Source of the DNA: Sphingobacterium arenae
Lineage (GTDB): Bacteria > Bacteroidota > Bacteroidia > Sphingobacteriales > Sphingobacteriaceae
Direction of reading: 5' to 3'
NCBI RefSeq assembly: GCF_014692505.1
Contig: NZ_JACNYK010000004.1
Span: 310,001-374,000, forward strand
Length of the DNA: 64,000 nucleotides
Below are positions 1 to 10,104 of this stretch, piece by piece. The position numbers and the translations under genes were made by a program. Under the pieces are notes generated by a model. The model saw only the letters and a program-made list of their open reading frames with translations, had not been told where the DNA came from and ran no database searches. Numbering within the stretch: position 1 is the stretch's first letter; each line of letters starts with the position of its first letter.

Positions 1-165
1 CCCCACCCTAGGATTAATAGCGTAGGCCAGCATGGCGATGTCCGGCAATAAAAGGCAAGCAGGAAAAACCCACCAGGCATAATCCAATTGCGCGAACAGG
101 AAAATGGACAGTAAAAACTGACCTGCTTCTTCTAGTTTTACAAGGGTATCCATTTGTTTTGTCAT
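1..165 (-). CDS. DUF4260 family membrane protein (partial)
   Basis: The first 55 codons are visible; the gene runs off the left window edge. The peptide begins MTKQMDTLVKLEEAG and continues into a hydrophobic stretch with LFAQLDYAWWVF, LLPDIAMLAY and INPRVG, the pattern of the small integral membrane DUF4260 family, whose function is unknown. It follows the Crp/Fnr gene on the same strand after 62 bp, so the two may be co-transcribed. The ATG at 165 was chosen; an in-frame ATG at 153 is possible. Family call from motif memory only. Confidence 0.6.
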   Translation of the reverse strand, partial: MTKQMDTLVKLEEAGQFLLSIFLFAQLDYAWWVFPACLLLPDIAMLAYAINPRVG

Positions 166-227
166 CGTGTCTTATTTTTTGATATAGCAAAGATCGTCAA
201 TCTTCTCTCGGACGACCTTGACAAAAG

Positions 228-809
228 TCAAGATTTTTCCATTTGGCGCTTTCTGATCCGGCTAAAGGTCTCGGCAGACATTCCCAGCACAGAAGCGATA
301 TAGTGCAGCGGAATTTTGTTGAACAGGTCCTTATTTTGCTCAAAATAAACATTGTACCGTTCTTCTGCATTCAGCGATAAATGCGCGAACACTCTGTTCT
401 CTATCATAGCAAAACACTTCATCATAAATTGCCTTTCGATCTCTTTCCATTTCGGGAAGACCTCAGCCAGTTTTTGGTAATCTGCTTTGGTAATACTCCA
501 TAATGTGGTATCTGTGTATGCCTGAATGTTATATCGGTTGGGCTGATCGAAAAAGAAGCCTAACACCTCCGTCATAAACGAGCCGTCTGTCGCGATCCAC
601 TGCGTAACATCCTTACCATCCGCATAGGCATACACCCTGATAATTCCCGAGCGGATGATGCTCAATTTGTCACAGGCTTTTCCGGTAGTCGTAAAAAAAT
701 CGTTTTTCTCAAGTTTCTCCTCCTTAAAAAAAGAGATGACCAATTCACATTCCTGATCTGTCAGCGCTCCAAAATGCTGTTTTATCGTTTTCTTAAAATT
801 TTCCACCAT
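228..809 (-). CDS. Crp/Fnr family transcriptional regulator
   Basis: A 193-residue protein with the two-part Crp/Fnr layout: an N-terminal cyclic-nucleotide-binding-like beta barrel (about residues 25-120, including IRSGIIRVYAYADGKDVTQW) and a C-terminal DNA-binding part ending in the helix-turn-helix text IASVLGMSAETFSRIRK. It lacks the Cys cluster expected of an oxygen-sensing Fnr. Bacteroidota carry many such small regulators, often next to a target gene; here the likely neighbour target is the downstream DUF4260 gene. The ligand is unknown. Confidence 0.85.
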   Translation of the reverse strand: MVENFKKTIKQHFGALTDQECELVISFFKEEKLEKNDFFTTTGKACDKLSIIRSGIIRVYAYADGKDVTQWIATDGSFMTEVLGFFFDQPNRYNIQAYTDTTLWSITKADYQKLAEVFPKWKEIERQFMMKCFAMIENRVFAHLSLNAEERYNVYFEQNKDLFNKIPLHYIASVLGMSAETFSRIRKRQMEKS

Positions 810-933
810 CCAAAATCTAATGCATCTGTAAAGATACCAAAAAAACGCCCGAGGGTATTTGGCTTACCATAAAGCGTACAAGAGTATATGATTAGATGCC
901 AAATCCTAATAGAATTACCTACCAAAATATAGC

Positions 934-941
934 TATATTTG
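934..941 (+). promoter_or_regulatory. Promoter -7 box (TATATTTG)
   Basis: Exact match to the Bacteroidota -7 consensus TAnnTTTG. Transcription would begin near 948, so the ATG at 896 lies upstream of the transcript and the ATG at 986 is the likely sigma-factor start. No clear -33 TTTG was found. Confidence 0.55.
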
Positions 942-985
942 CAGCATCAAAGCCTAAGACTACGTGGATCAATAAAGCGCACATC

Positions 986-1576
986 ATGCATTACGAAGAT
1001 AAGAAGCAACTACTCGACGATCTGAATATCCGGAAGGAAGAAGCCTTTTCTTTCGTTTTCCATCGGTATTATAGTAGACTTTGCCTCTTTGCCTCGCAAT
1101 TTACCGACGATCCAGGTGAATCAGAAGACATTGTAGACGAAGCGTTTATGAAAATATGGCAAGGCAACCGGTCCTTTGCATCCTTCGATCATTTTAAAAG
1201 CTCGTTATACCAGTCTACGCGCCATATCGCCTTAAATAAGCGCACATCGAATCTTCGTCGGAGCATACGTACCGACCACTATGTCTCCTCACAAGAGCAG
1301 ACCCAGCAGAGCCAACTCCAACAGATTGTATATGCCGAAGCGATGGGTGAACTTTACCATGCCATTCGAAGCTTACCTCCCAAGGCCCAGAAAATTATTA
1401 GCGCTACCTATCTGGAAGGCAAAAGTAATGAAGAAGTAGCAATAGAAATGCAAATAAGTATACAGACGGTAAAGAACCAAAAGTTGCGCGCCTTGACGCT
1501 CTTACGTGCGCGATTAAGGCGGGATACCTTTAATTTATTACTACTTGGCGCATTTATTGTAAAAAATTTTCAATAA
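986..1576 (+). CDS. RNA polymerase ECF sigma factor, FecI-like
   Basis: A 196-residue ECF sigma factor. Region 2 is visible at about residues 20-90 (FHRYYSRLCLFASQF, EDIVDEAFMKIWQGN) and region 4 at about 120-170 (LPPKAQKIISATYLEGKS, then the helix-turn-helix with QISIQTVKNQK). The frame is open from 896, but the ATG at 986 fits the family length and lies downstream of the -7 box. The next gene is a FecR anti-sigma factor and the third a SusC with a signalling domain, so this factor most likely activates the operon 1641-11247 when substrate binds the outer-membrane receptor. Confidence 0.9.
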   Translation: MHYEDKKQLLDDLNIRKEEAFSFVFHRYYSRLCLFASQFTDDPGESEDIVDEAFMKIWQGNRSFASFDHFKSSLYQSTRHIALNKRTSNLRRSIRTDHYVSSQEQTQQSQLQQIVYAEAMGELYHAIRSLPPKAQKIISATYLEGKSNEEVAIEMQISIQTVKNQKLRALTLLRARLRRDTFNLLLLGAFIVKNFQ

Positions 1577-1640
1577 AATTTATTTTTCTTTAGTACTTTT
1601 TCAATTTCGTGCGGTATTACTTAATGAATAGTCTACAAAT

Positions 1641-2819
1641 ATGTACGATAAAGAAGAAAACGAAGGTATTATCATAGGTCATATTATTGCGAAACGAATC
1701 CAAGGTCTCCAGCTTAGCGGTTCCGAAGCGGAATCCATCAAAAATTGGCTCGCTGAATCCCCTGAAAATCGAGAAATGTATGAACGATGTACTGACAAGC
1801 AAGAACAGGCTGCGAGCTATACCTACCTCTCCTCCATAGACGTTCCAGCAGCGTTTGCACGTTTTGAGAAAAATAGACTCGCCGGCAAAAGCATCAAGAA
1901 AACGCCAATGCAGGCAAGGTTAGCCGCTTACCTACTTGCAGCCAGCGTCCTTCTTGTTGGCCTGTTTGGTCTCTACACACTATATTTCAATAGCTCCGAA
2001 GAGGCACCGATCGAAAAGACAGTAGCCCGTGTAGACTATGCGCCAGCCCGTAACAAAGCCACGGTAACCCTGTCTGACGGCCGCGTGTTCAATCTCGATG
2101 AAGTACAAAATGAAATTTACATGGACGATAGCGGGATCAACTACCGTGACGGATCAATTGTTGCAGAGACAAAATCGGTCACCTCTATGGAGGTCACGAC
2201 TCCAAGAGGAGGACTATACAACCTAACACTTCCCGACGGAACCCGCGTCAAACTGAATGCGGGAAGTACATTAAACTATCCCACAAAGTTTAAAGAACAT
2301 AGCAGAGAAGTACAACTAAACGGGGAAGCTTACTTTGAAGTTGCCCAACAACACGAACGACCGTTTACTGTAAGAACTTCGGATCAGATCATTACCGTTT
2401 TAGGCACGCACTTTAATGTAGCAGCATATGTCGGTCCGTCCCCTACAAAAACGACCCTTACAGAAGGAAAAGTGCGCGTAAAAGAAACCATCAATCAGGC
2501 TGAGCTCATCCTCGAACCGGGGCAACAAGCACTACTACAGGAAGGCAGGTTATCCAAAAGAGAGGTCAACATAGATCAGGAACTTGCTTGGATACAGGGG
2601 AAGTTTAATTTTGATAGAAAATCCTTAAGAGAGGTCATGGACGATCTATCTCGGTGGTATAATGTGGATGTCGTTTACAAAGGCAAAGTGCCGGATATCC
2701 AATTCTTCGGCGGGACCTTTCGTTCCAGTAAGCTATCCACCATCCTCAGTATATTGGAAAGCAAAGAAGTACAATATCGAATGACTGAAGACAATAAATT
2801 AATTATTTCTGGAAAGTAA
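1641..2819 (+). CDS. FecR family anti-sigma factor
   Basis: A 392-residue inner-membrane regulator. A cytoplasmic N-terminal part (about 1-85) is followed by one membrane segment at about 92-113 (LAAYLLAASVLLVGLFGLYT), a periplasmic FecR domain (about 180-285, with LPDGTRVKLNAGS and LNGEAYFEV) and a C-terminal DUF4974 domain (about 315-390, with FNFDRKSLREVMDDLSRWY). In FecI/FecR/FecA-type signalling it holds the sigma factor until the receptor's STN domain signals. It lies between that sigma factor and the receptor, 64 bp after the former. Confidence 0.92.
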   Translation: MYDKEENEGIIIGHIIAKRIQGLQLSGSEAESIKNWLAESPENREMYERCTDKQEQAASYTYLSSIDVPAAFARFEKNRLAGKSIKKTPMQARLAAYLLAASVLLVGLFGLYTLYFNSSEEAPIEKTVARVDYAPARNKATVTLSDGRVFNLDEVQNEIYMDDSGINYRDGSIVAETKSVTSMEVTTPRGGLYNLTLPDGTRVKLNAGSTLNYPTKFKEHSREVQLNGEAYFEVAQQHERPFTVRTSDQIITVLGTHFNVAAYVGPSPTKTTLTEGKVRVKETINQAELILEPGQQALLQEGRLSKREVNIDQELAWIQGKFNFDRKSLREVMDDLSRWYNVDVVYKGKVPDIQFFGGTFRSSKLSTILSILESKEVQYRMTEDNKLIISGK

Positions 2820-2911
2820 AAAGAAAGGAGTTTATCGGAATATAATAACACAAAAGTACCCCAATATAAATTGAATCGAATACTGTCTAATGACTGACCT
2901 TAACAAAATTA

Positions 2912-5900
2912 ATGAATTTAAGTTACTCTATCAGCGTGATCAAGCTAAGTGCAATTATGTATTTTATCGCATGTCTGCAGTTCGGATATGCAGCATACAC
3001 ACAAACTATTACCTATACTGCCAAAAACGAATCTCTTGAAGCCGTCTTACAGGCTATAAAGAAACAAGTTTCCTACGAAGTACTTGGGACAACGGATATC
3101 TTGATAAATAAGGATCCCGTAAGCATTGTGGTAAAAAACATGCCACTCCCGGCATTTCTTGACAAGATCTTATCCCCCAGAAAGATAACATATCGCATTG
3201 TAGACCGTACGATTATCTTGGAGCAGATGCGGACGAACCCCGCCACAACCCTGCCGCAACGGGCTGAAACGCACACACAACGAACGCGGAGTGGTCGCGT
3301 ACTGCGGAGCGACGGAACATCGCTGAGTGGGGCAAGCATCTCCATAAACGGCAAAACAGCGACCGTTGCCGATGCAAATGGCCGGTTTACTTTACCGACT
3401 GTGGTACCCGGGCAATCCTTTACTGTGACCATGGTGGGCTACATACCCAAGACGATATCCATACAAGAAAATGAGTTTTCGTATACCATCCAACTGGAAG
3501 AAGAAGTGGCCCATGTCGATGAAATCGTCGTCACGGGATACCAAGTCATCAAGCGGGATTCCTATACAGGTACGGCCATTACCAAAACCGGCGAAGAACT
3601 TCGGCAGGTAAGCCCACAAAACCTCTTACAGGCCGTGCAAGTCTTTGACCCCTCTTTCAAGTTGTTGGATAATAATCTAGCAGGTTCTAATCCCAATGCA
3701 TTGCCCAATATCAATGTCCGGGGTGCTTCGTCACTTCCAAGCGGCAGCGGAGAAATATTACGGCGCGATAATGTCACTGGAACCACCAATATGCCCGCCT
3801 TCATCTTAGATGGGTACGAGGTCACCGTACAAAAAGTACTCGATCTGGACATGACCAGAATCGAAACCGTAACATTACTAAAAGACGCTGCTGCAACGGC
3901 TATTTACGGTTCAAGAGCTGCTAATGGCGTGATGGTTATCACAACCAAAACACCCAAAGAAGGTAAATTACGTGTTTCCTATACCCACGAAACCAATGTC
4001 AATTTGCCCGATCTATCCGAATACAATCTCCTGAACGCCGCTGAAAAACTGGAGTATGAACGATTGGCCGGTTTATTTGATGGCACCTTACAACGCCAAC
4101 CCCAAGAAACACTGGACGAACTCTATTATCAAAAACGCGCCAATGTATTAGGTGGCGTTGATACTTACTGGCTATCACAACCTGTTCGAACGGCTGTCGG
4201 GCAACGGCACGGACTCTTTTTAGAAGGCGGTTCCCCGGTGTTTCGCTACGGTGTGGATATGCGTTACCAAACAAGGCCCGGTGTCATGAAAGAATCCAGC
4301 AGAGACCAATACTCTGGCGGGTTAAATTTCACCTATAACCTAAAAGACAAAATACGGTTCCAAAACGAATTAGCCATTACCGTCGTGAATGGAACCGAGT
4401 CCCCCTATGGTAGTTTCTCGCAATACGCCCGCATGAACCCCTACTACCGGATGACCGATGACAACGGCAATATCATCCAACAAGTCGATACCTGGCGGCG
4501 GGTTGCGGCAACAGGCGCAGGCACCAACGAGTTCGTGCTCAACCCACTTTACAACGCTACCCTGAATAGCTTTGAACAACTGAGGTATACCGAAGTGATG
4601 AACAACCTATCCGGAGATTTTGATCTTGGCAACGGTCTGCGCCTACGTGGACAGGTTAGTTTGTTAAAGCGTATGCATACCGGCGATGATTTCCGGTCGC
4701 CCTTGGCCAATCAGTTTTTCAATTACTCGACAGATCGGACGAATGAAAAAGGAAGCTACACAAGTTACAGTAACAACGAGCTATTTTGGGATGCCAACAT
4801 ACGGCTTAACTGGCTAAAACGAATAGGCCAACACGACTTTAATGTCGTTGGAGGAACCAATATACGCACCGAAAACTTGGATGAACGGTCCTTTACCGCC
4901 ATTGGTTTTCCGAATGATCGGTTCACCAGTATTGGGTTTGCGCGCGGTTATGCCGAAAATGCCAGCCCTTCCAGCACCTTCAGTGCCTCGCGACTCTTCG
5001 GTGCATTTATGAGTGCCAACTACTCTTTCGCCAACAAGTACTTGCTGGATGCCACTATACGGGCAGATGGTTCGTCAAAATTTGGCAGCAACAACCGCGT
5101 GGCACCGTTTTGGTCATTCGGCGCCGGTTGGAACATACACCAGGAAGACTGGTTCCAAAATCCCGTCATCAACCAGCTGCGCTTGCGCGCAACGAGCGGA
5201 CTAACCGGTTCCGTACAGTTCGCCCCATACATGTCTAGAACCACCTTCGTATACGAACAAGGCAACTGGTATTCTTCTGGAGTCGGCGCCATTGTTGCAA
5301 ACTACGGCAACGAAAACTTGTCGTGGCAGAAAACACAAAATACCGATATTGGCTTTGATATCGCACTATTTAATGACCGCATCATGCTTTCTCCACGGTT
5401 CTATTACCGTAAAACCAAAGACCTGCTGTCCGATATCAACCTACCCCCCTCGACAGGATTCGTATCCTACAAAGAAAACTTAGGCGATATCGAAAACCGC
5501 GGGATCGAAGTCAATATGAACCTGACCCCCGTCAAGACCACCAATTGGACGGTCAGTTTTATGGCGAACCTGATACAGAACAAAAATAAAATTGTCCGTA
5601 TTTCCAATGCGTTGAATAGTTATAACAATCGCGTGGATGAGGCTCAACAAACCGATGACCTCAAAGGTGTTCCACTTCTGCGCTTTAAAGAAGGGCAATC
5701 TGTTGATGCCATATACGCCGCTCCATCCTTAGGCATCGATCCCGAGAGCGGCCGGGAGGTTTTCGTCAAGCAAGACGGCACGTTATCGTATGTCTGGGAT
5801 CCACGCGACATCACTGTTGTTGGTGTTGCTACTCCCAAGCTCGAAGGATCATTTGGCGGAACATTTCGTTATAAACAATTTATGGCTGTTATCTATTTCC

Positions 5901-6283
5901 AGACACGATGGGGAGGTGATATGTACAACCAAACGCTCATAGACCGGGTAGAAAATGCAGATCCACGGTACAATGTAGATAGACGTGTACTCGAAGAAAA
6001 ATGGAAGGAACCTGGAGACGTCACTTTTTTCAAGAGCATTCGGGACCACGGTCAAACGGAAGTATCTTCCCGTTTCGTCATGCCCGACAATTTGTTGACA
6101 CTACAATCCGTGTTTTTATCCTACGAACTACCGTCTACGTTAGTCAAAAAGATGGCCCTTAGCCATCTGCGTTTAGGACTTACGGCCAACGATCTACTTC
6201 GCTTCTCGTCCGTTGACGTAGAACGCGGGATCAATTATCCATTTGCACGGAGCTTTAGCTTCAGCTTGCAAGCATCCCTATAA
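2912..6283 (+). CDS. SusC/RagA TonB-linked outer membrane receptor with STN domain
   Basis: An 1123-residue outer-membrane transporter. After the signal peptide (about 1-30) comes a secretin/TonB N-terminal STN domain (about 35-108, with NESLEAVLQAIKKQVSYEV), which contacts FecR, then a carboxypeptidase-regulatory-like domain (about 125-200), the plug with EIVVTGYQVIKRDSYTG and YGSRAANGVMVITT, and a long beta barrel. The STN domain marks it as a transducer receptor, matching the upstream sigma/FecR pair. No carbohydrate-active enzyme is nearby, so the ligand is not shown to be a glycan. Confidence 0.93.
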   Translation: MNLSYSISVIKLSAIMYFIACLQFGYAAYTQTITYTAKNESLEAVLQAIKKQVSYEVLGTTDILINKDPVSIVVKNMPLPAFLDKILSPRKITYRIVDRTIILEQMRTNPATTLPQRAETHTQRTRSGRVLRSDGTSLSGASISINGKTATVADANGRFTLPTVVPGQSFTVTMVGYIPKTISIQENEFSYTIQLEEEVAHVDEIVVTGYQVIKRDSYTGTAITKTGEELRQVSPQNLLQAVQVFDPSFKLLDNNLAGSNPNALPNINVRGASSLPSGSGEILRRDNVTGTTNMPAFILDGYEVTVQKVLDLDMTRIETVTLLKDAAATAIYGSRAANGVMVITTKTPKEGKLRVSYTHETNVNLPDLSEYNLLNAAEKLEYERLAGLFDGTLQRQPQETLDELYYQKRANVLGGVDTYWLSQPVRTAVGQRHGLFLEGGSPVFRYGVDMRYQTRPGVMKESSRDQYSGGLNFTYNLKDKIRFQNELAITVVNGTESPYGSFSQYARMNPYYRMTDDNGNIIQQVDTWRRVAATGAGTNEFVLNPLYNATLNSFEQLRYTEVMNNLSGDFDLGNGLRLRGQVSLLKRMHTGDDFRSPLANQFFNYSTDRTNEKGSYTSYSNNELFWDANIRLNWLKRIGQHDFNVVGGTNIRTENLDERSFTAIGFPNDRFTSIGFARGYAENASPSSTFSASRLFGAFMSANYSFANKYLLDATIRADGSSKFGSNNRVAPFWSFGAGWNIHQEDWFQNPVINQLRLRATSGLTGSVQFAPYMSRTTFVYEQGNWYSSGVGAIVANYGNENLSWQKTQNTDIGFDIALFNDRIMLSPRFYYRKTKDLLSDINLPPSTGFVSYKENLGDIENRGIEVNMNLTPVKTTNWTVSFMANLIQNKNKIVRISNALNSYNNRVDEAQQTDDLKGVPLLRFKEGQSVDAIYAAPSLGIDPESGREVFVKQDGTLSYVWDPRDITVVGVATPKLEGSFGGTFRYKQFMAVIYFQTRWGGDMYNQTLIDRVENADPRYNVDRRVLEEKWKEPGDVTFFKSIRDHGQTEVSSRFVMPDNLLTLQSVFLSYELPSTLVKKMALSHLRLGLTANDLLRFSSVDVERGINYPFARSFSFSLQASL

Positions 6284-6316
6284 CATGATGGTTTTCTCTT
6301 TAGTAGACTATAGAAA

Positions 6317-7807
6317 ATGAAAAAAACAATTATATACACACTAGCGTTATTCACGATCGGTTTAGCCTCTTGCTCCAAGTGGCTCGATATACAACCCGAA
6401 AGTGAAATTGACCGGTCGCTCCTCTTTACCACCGAAGCAGGGTTCAAAGAAGCCTTACTCGGCATCTATATACGTTGTTCAAAAATCGATCTATACGGTC
6501 GCGAACTCACGGTGGGCACCCCAGAAGTATTGGTACAGAATTATCAGATATCAACCGCAGACAATTATCGGTACCAACAGACGAAAAATTACCGGTACAA
6601 CGATGCCGATTTTATACGAAGAAAAGATTCCATCTGGGTCGGTCTGTACAATGGTATCGTTAATGCCAATCTGATATTAGAAGAAATTGACAGCAAAGAA
6701 AACCTATTCACAGGCGATAACTACCGCCTAGTCAAAGGCGAATCTTTAGCCCTACGTGGTTATCTGCATTTTGATCTCCTGCGTATGTTTGCCCCCGCAC
6801 ACCATGTGTCGCCGGAGGCAAAAGCCATTCCATATGTCACCTCCTATTCTAATAGAACCACCGAGATGGCTACCGTCAGCGGAGCTCTGGACTCCGTCAT
6901 TAAAGATCTGGAGCAAGCAAAAGAATTGCTCGTCGAGGATCCTATACGTTCATCGGCTTATATCATCAATTACCCGACCATCACCGATACACTACTTCAT
7001 ACAGAGCTCCATCATTCGAATCTTTTTTTGCAGAACAGACGGCATCGCCTCAACTACTACGCCGTGTGTGGCGCATTAGCGCGGGTCTATTTGTATAAAG
7101 ATGATAAAGTGAAAGCATTAGAAAATGCCCTTATTATCATCAACGAACAAAAATTCCCTTGGACCAATGCCACCGATTTCCTCGCTGTGGCTGATGATAA
7201 AAAAGATCGTATACTGTATAAGGAATTACTTTTCGGATGGTACATCCCCACGTTAAACAATAGCCTGAACAGCAACTGGTTCACCGAATCGCAGTATGGT
7301 ATGTATCTCGATGATACGGATACCCAAACCATTTACGAAACCTCTGATGTCAACGGAGACATGCGGTATACCCAGTGGTTTTCCACCGCAAGTGCCAGCG
7401 GCGATTTTTATTCTACCGTCATCAAGTATAGACGGAATCCGCTGGGCGATACATTCGCTGCCAATCTACACTACATGATGGCCCCCGCCATCCGATTGAG
7501 CGAGATCTACTACATCGCAGCCGAAAGCGTGTTTCCAAGCGACCCAACACGTGCCTTGGCATACTTCGATGAAGTACGGCAGCACCGCGGAATCGGCGAT
7601 AAATTACAAGCGGATAACCTAGGTCAATTTCAAACCGAGCTATTAAAGGAATACCGCAAAGAAATGTATGCCGAAGGACAGCTTTTTTATGCTTACAAGA
7701 GACTCAACGCGCCCATTATCGGCCTGCGCGGAGAAGTTATTCCGGTAAACCAACAGCTATTTGTATGGCCTCTACCCAGTGATGAAATTATTTATGGACA
7801 GCGTTAA
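6317..7807 (+). CDS. RagB/SusD family nutrient-binding lipoprotein
   Basis: A 496-residue SusD-like surface lipoprotein. The signal peptide ends in a lipobox (TIGLASC, with the Cys near residue 19) and the mature start DIQPESEIDRSLLF is typical. Helical TPR-like segments follow, and the C-terminus has RLSEIYYIAAE and KEYRKEMYAEGQLFYAYKR. It caps the SusC barrel encoded 33 bp upstream. It continues an operon with the DUF4843 and PKD-like lipoproteins. Confidence 0.92.
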   Translation: MKKTIIYTLALFTIGLASCSKWLDIQPESEIDRSLLFTTEAGFKEALLGIYIRCSKIDLYGRELTVGTPEVLVQNYQISTADNYRYQQTKNYRYNDADFIRRKDSIWVGLYNGIVNANLILEEIDSKENLFTGDNYRLVKGESLALRGYLHFDLLRMFAPAHHVSPEAKAIPYVTSYSNRTTEMATVSGALDSVIKDLEQAKELLVEDPIRSSAYIINYPTITDTLLHTELHHSNLFLQNRRHRLNYYAVCGALARVYLYKDDKVKALENALIIINEQKFPWTNATDFLAVADDKKDRILYKELLFGWYIPTLNNSLNSNWFTESQYGMYLDDTDTQTIYETSDVNGDMRYTQWFSTASASGDFYSTVIKYRRNPLGDTFAANLHYMMAPAIRLSEIYYIAAESVFPSDPTRALAYFDEVRQHRGIGDKLQADNLGQFQTELLKEYRKEMYAEGQLFYAYKRLNAPIIGLRGEVIPVNQQLFVWPLPSDEIIYGQR

Positions 7808-7819
7808 ACATCAAAAGAC

Positions 7820-8629
7820 ATGAACTATTCGAAAGCTTTATTTATGCTCTGGTGCAGCTTGATCCTGATGTCAGCCTGCCAGAAAAAAACACTGGAAACA
7901 TACGATCATCCAGCGAATATCTACTTTAATCTAGACTCTACCTTACGTGATAGCATAGTCTTCACTTTTGCCTACGATATGAGCAAGATGACCGATACCG
8001 TTTACATCCCTACGCGTATTATCGGCCATCGTACCGCGTCGGAAAGATACTATAGCGCCTATGTCGAACAGGATTCCTCGACAGCAGTAGCATCCGTTCA
8101 CTACGAGCCGTTGGTTTCTCGATATCCGATATTCGCTCATGCGGGACAGGATAGTCTGCCACTGATCGTTTACAATACACCCGATCTCGAGGAAAAACCA
8201 GTGTCGCTCATTATCAAATTACAAGGCACAACAGATCTGGGCATCGAAAATGTACAGCGCATCCGAGCTAAAGTCATCCTATCTGCCCAGTTGGAGCAGC
8301 CCATATGGTGGACGATGTGGCTCGACAACTACTCCCGTGTAAAACATGAGCTTTTTTATTTGGTCACCGAGCAGCGCAGCTTAACGATGGAAGGTACAGA
8401 TGCTCCACGCAACCTCTACTTCCGAGATATGCTGACCACGATGCTCAGCGATCCGTTTACCTGGGTGGATAACAATCCAGAAAAGGGGTACGTATTGACC
8501 AGTCCGGATAATGGCGCTACATACCATTTTTATCATCCCGATAATCCCAACCGAATAACGTTGTTAAGACGAAATAGCGGCACCGGTCAGTACACATTTA
8601 TAGATGAAAAAGGAATGGAGGTTAGATAA
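7820..8629 (+). CDS. DUF4843 domain lipoprotein
   Basis: A 269-residue lipoprotein with signal peptide and lipobox (LILMSACQKK). Early residues AHPANIYFNLDS-type text (here DHPANIYFNLDST), then IVFTFAYDMSKMTDTVYIPTRI, match the N-terminal beta-sandwich of DUF4843 proteins, which in Bacteroidota follow SusD in this kind of operon. The molecular role is unknown; an accessory surface binding subunit is an inference from position, 12 bp after SusD and 1 bp before the next gene. Confidence 0.75.
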   Translation: MNYSKALFMLWCSLILMSACQKKTLETYDHPANIYFNLDSTLRDSIVFTFAYDMSKMTDTVYIPTRIIGHRTASERYYSAYVEQDSSTAVASVHYEPLVSRYPIFAHAGQDSLPLIVYNTPDLEEKPVSLIIKLQGTTDLGIENVQRIRAKVILSAQLEQPIWWTMWLDNYSRVKHELFYLVTEQRSLTMEGTDAPRNLYFRDMLTTMLSDPFTWVDNNPEKGYVLTSPDNGATYHFYHPDNPNRITLLRRNSGTGQYTFIDEKGMEVR

Positions 8630-8630
8630 A

Positions 8631-10079
8631 ATGCATAAAATTACGACTCTAAAACTATGTGCTATTCTTTGCATAGCACTACCTATGGCCTTTATGTCTA
8701 GCTGTTATAAAGACAAAGGGAACTATGATATAGACATGCCGACCGAGCCCGTAGTGACAGGCTTGGACACCTTATATCACGCCGTGGCGGGCGACAGCTT
8801 GATTATAGAACCCCAAATTACCGGTATCCCGGCGGAGCATCTATCCTGTTCGTGGCGCATTTACGTTCCGGAAGAAATATCACCCGAACACAACCGCTAC
8901 GAAGGGAACAGCCTACGTATTATCTTCGGTCTCCAAGCCAAACGATACCGTGTACGCCTGACCATCACCAATACCGATAACGGCATGCAATATTTTCATA
9001 GCTCTTATATCCAAGGTATTACGGAATTTTCGGTCGGATCACTCGTACTGAGCCAAGATGACGGCGTAACAAAGCTCTCCTTTGTAAAACCGGACAATAC
9101 CGTACAACCCAATATATATGAAGCCATTAACAACGAAGAACTGCCCCCTGACCCACGGCATCTCCACTTTCTGCGAAATGCAAACACCGGCAACCTTCCT
9201 TTAGCTTATTGGATTATTACCAAACAGGGTGGTGTGCGACTTAATGTCAATGATCTGCAAAAAGAAACAATCAAACCGGGTACTTTGCTGGAAAACTTCT
9301 TTCTTCCGCCAGAAACGATAACGGTTGGTTCCCTTCAAAATCATCGACAAGGTGTACTTATGGGAACGATAAACGGTAAATTTTACGGGGGCACGACCAG
9401 CACCTGGGATCAAAATGATTATTACGGGATGTTTGGTGCATATGCTGTGGGCAACTATACACTCGCCCCCCAATTTGTACTCACGACCATTGGCGGCAAC
9501 GCCAGCATGATTGCCTATGAACAAGATAAAAAGCAATTTGTGCGCCTGCTCGTCCAATTAGGCCCGACCTACTTCGGCACACAATATACCGTGAAGGACA
9601 CGGTCGCTTTTGATCCAAGAGCCGTCGGATTAGAGTTGGTCCAGATCGTGCAGATCAACAGTGCAGACACCTATGCCTATATGCAAGACGCTAACGGTCA
9701 AATATTTGAACTGAAATTCACCGCTGCATTTACTGAAAACCCATTTACATTCAGCCCATTGCATAAGCGACTTTTCGCCCGTCAGGAATGGATACATGCC
9801 GACACTAAAATGCTGGCTACCCAAAACGGTTATATCTATATAGCCGCCGAAAACAAGATATTTCGCTACAATCCCCTAAATCAACAGATTCTCGAACTGG
9901 AAGCGAATTTTACCCACCCGGTCACCATGCTTAAGCTGGATGACGATCAAAACACCCTTATTGCCGGATCAGGCAACAGTATATACTACCTGGATATCCG
10001 AACAGGAAGAAATGGCAATATCACCGGAGAAATAAACGGTATACCCGGGCAGCCGATAGACATGGTCTGGCGAAAATAA
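8631..10079 (+). CDS. PKD-like family lipoprotein
   Basis: A 482-residue lipoprotein. The chosen ATG at 8631 gives signal peptide MHKITTLKLCAILCIALPMA and lipobox MSSCYKDKGNYDID; the longer frame from 8604 would add nine charged residues before the signal and overlap the previous gene. The YKDKGNYDY-type start followed by an early Ig/PKD-like domain (about 35-140) is typical of the Bacteroidota PKD-like family found beside SusD and DUF4843. The C-terminal two thirds resemble a beta-propeller (repeated YIYIAAENKIFRYN-like blades). Ligand unknown. Confidence 0.72.
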   Translation: MHKITTLKLCAILCIALPMAFMSSCYKDKGNYDIDMPTEPVVTGLDTLYHAVAGDSLIIEPQITGIPAEHLSCSWRIYVPEEISPEHNRYEGNSLRIIFGLQAKRYRVRLTITNTDNGMQYFHSSYIQGITEFSVGSLVLSQDDGVTKLSFVKPDNTVQPNIYEAINNEELPPDPRHLHFLRNANTGNLPLAYWIITKQGGVRLNVNDLQKETIKPGTLLENFFLPPETITVGSLQNHRQGVLMGTINGKFYGGTTSTWDQNDYYGMFGAYAVGNYTLAPQFVLTTIGGNASMIAYEQDKKQFVRLLVQLGPTYFGTQYTVKDTVAFDPRAVGLELVQIVQINSADTYAYMQDANGQIFELKFTAAFTENPFTFSPLHKRLFARQEWIHADTKMLATQNGYIYIAAENKIFRYNPLNQQILELEANFTHPVTMLKLDDDQNTLIAGSGNSIYYLDIRTGRNGNITGEINGIPGQPIDMVWRK

Positions 10080-10104
10080 ATGAACAACAATAGAACAATA
10101 GTAT

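Noticed and set aside
896..985. Longer N-terminus for the first sigma factor (start at 896)
   Set aside because: The -7 box at 934-941 would lie inside the coding region, and the extra 30 residues are not family-like.
8604..8630. Upstream start of the PKD-like lipoprotein
   Set aside because: Adds charged residues before a normal signal peptide and overlaps the previous gene; the ATG at 8631 fits better.
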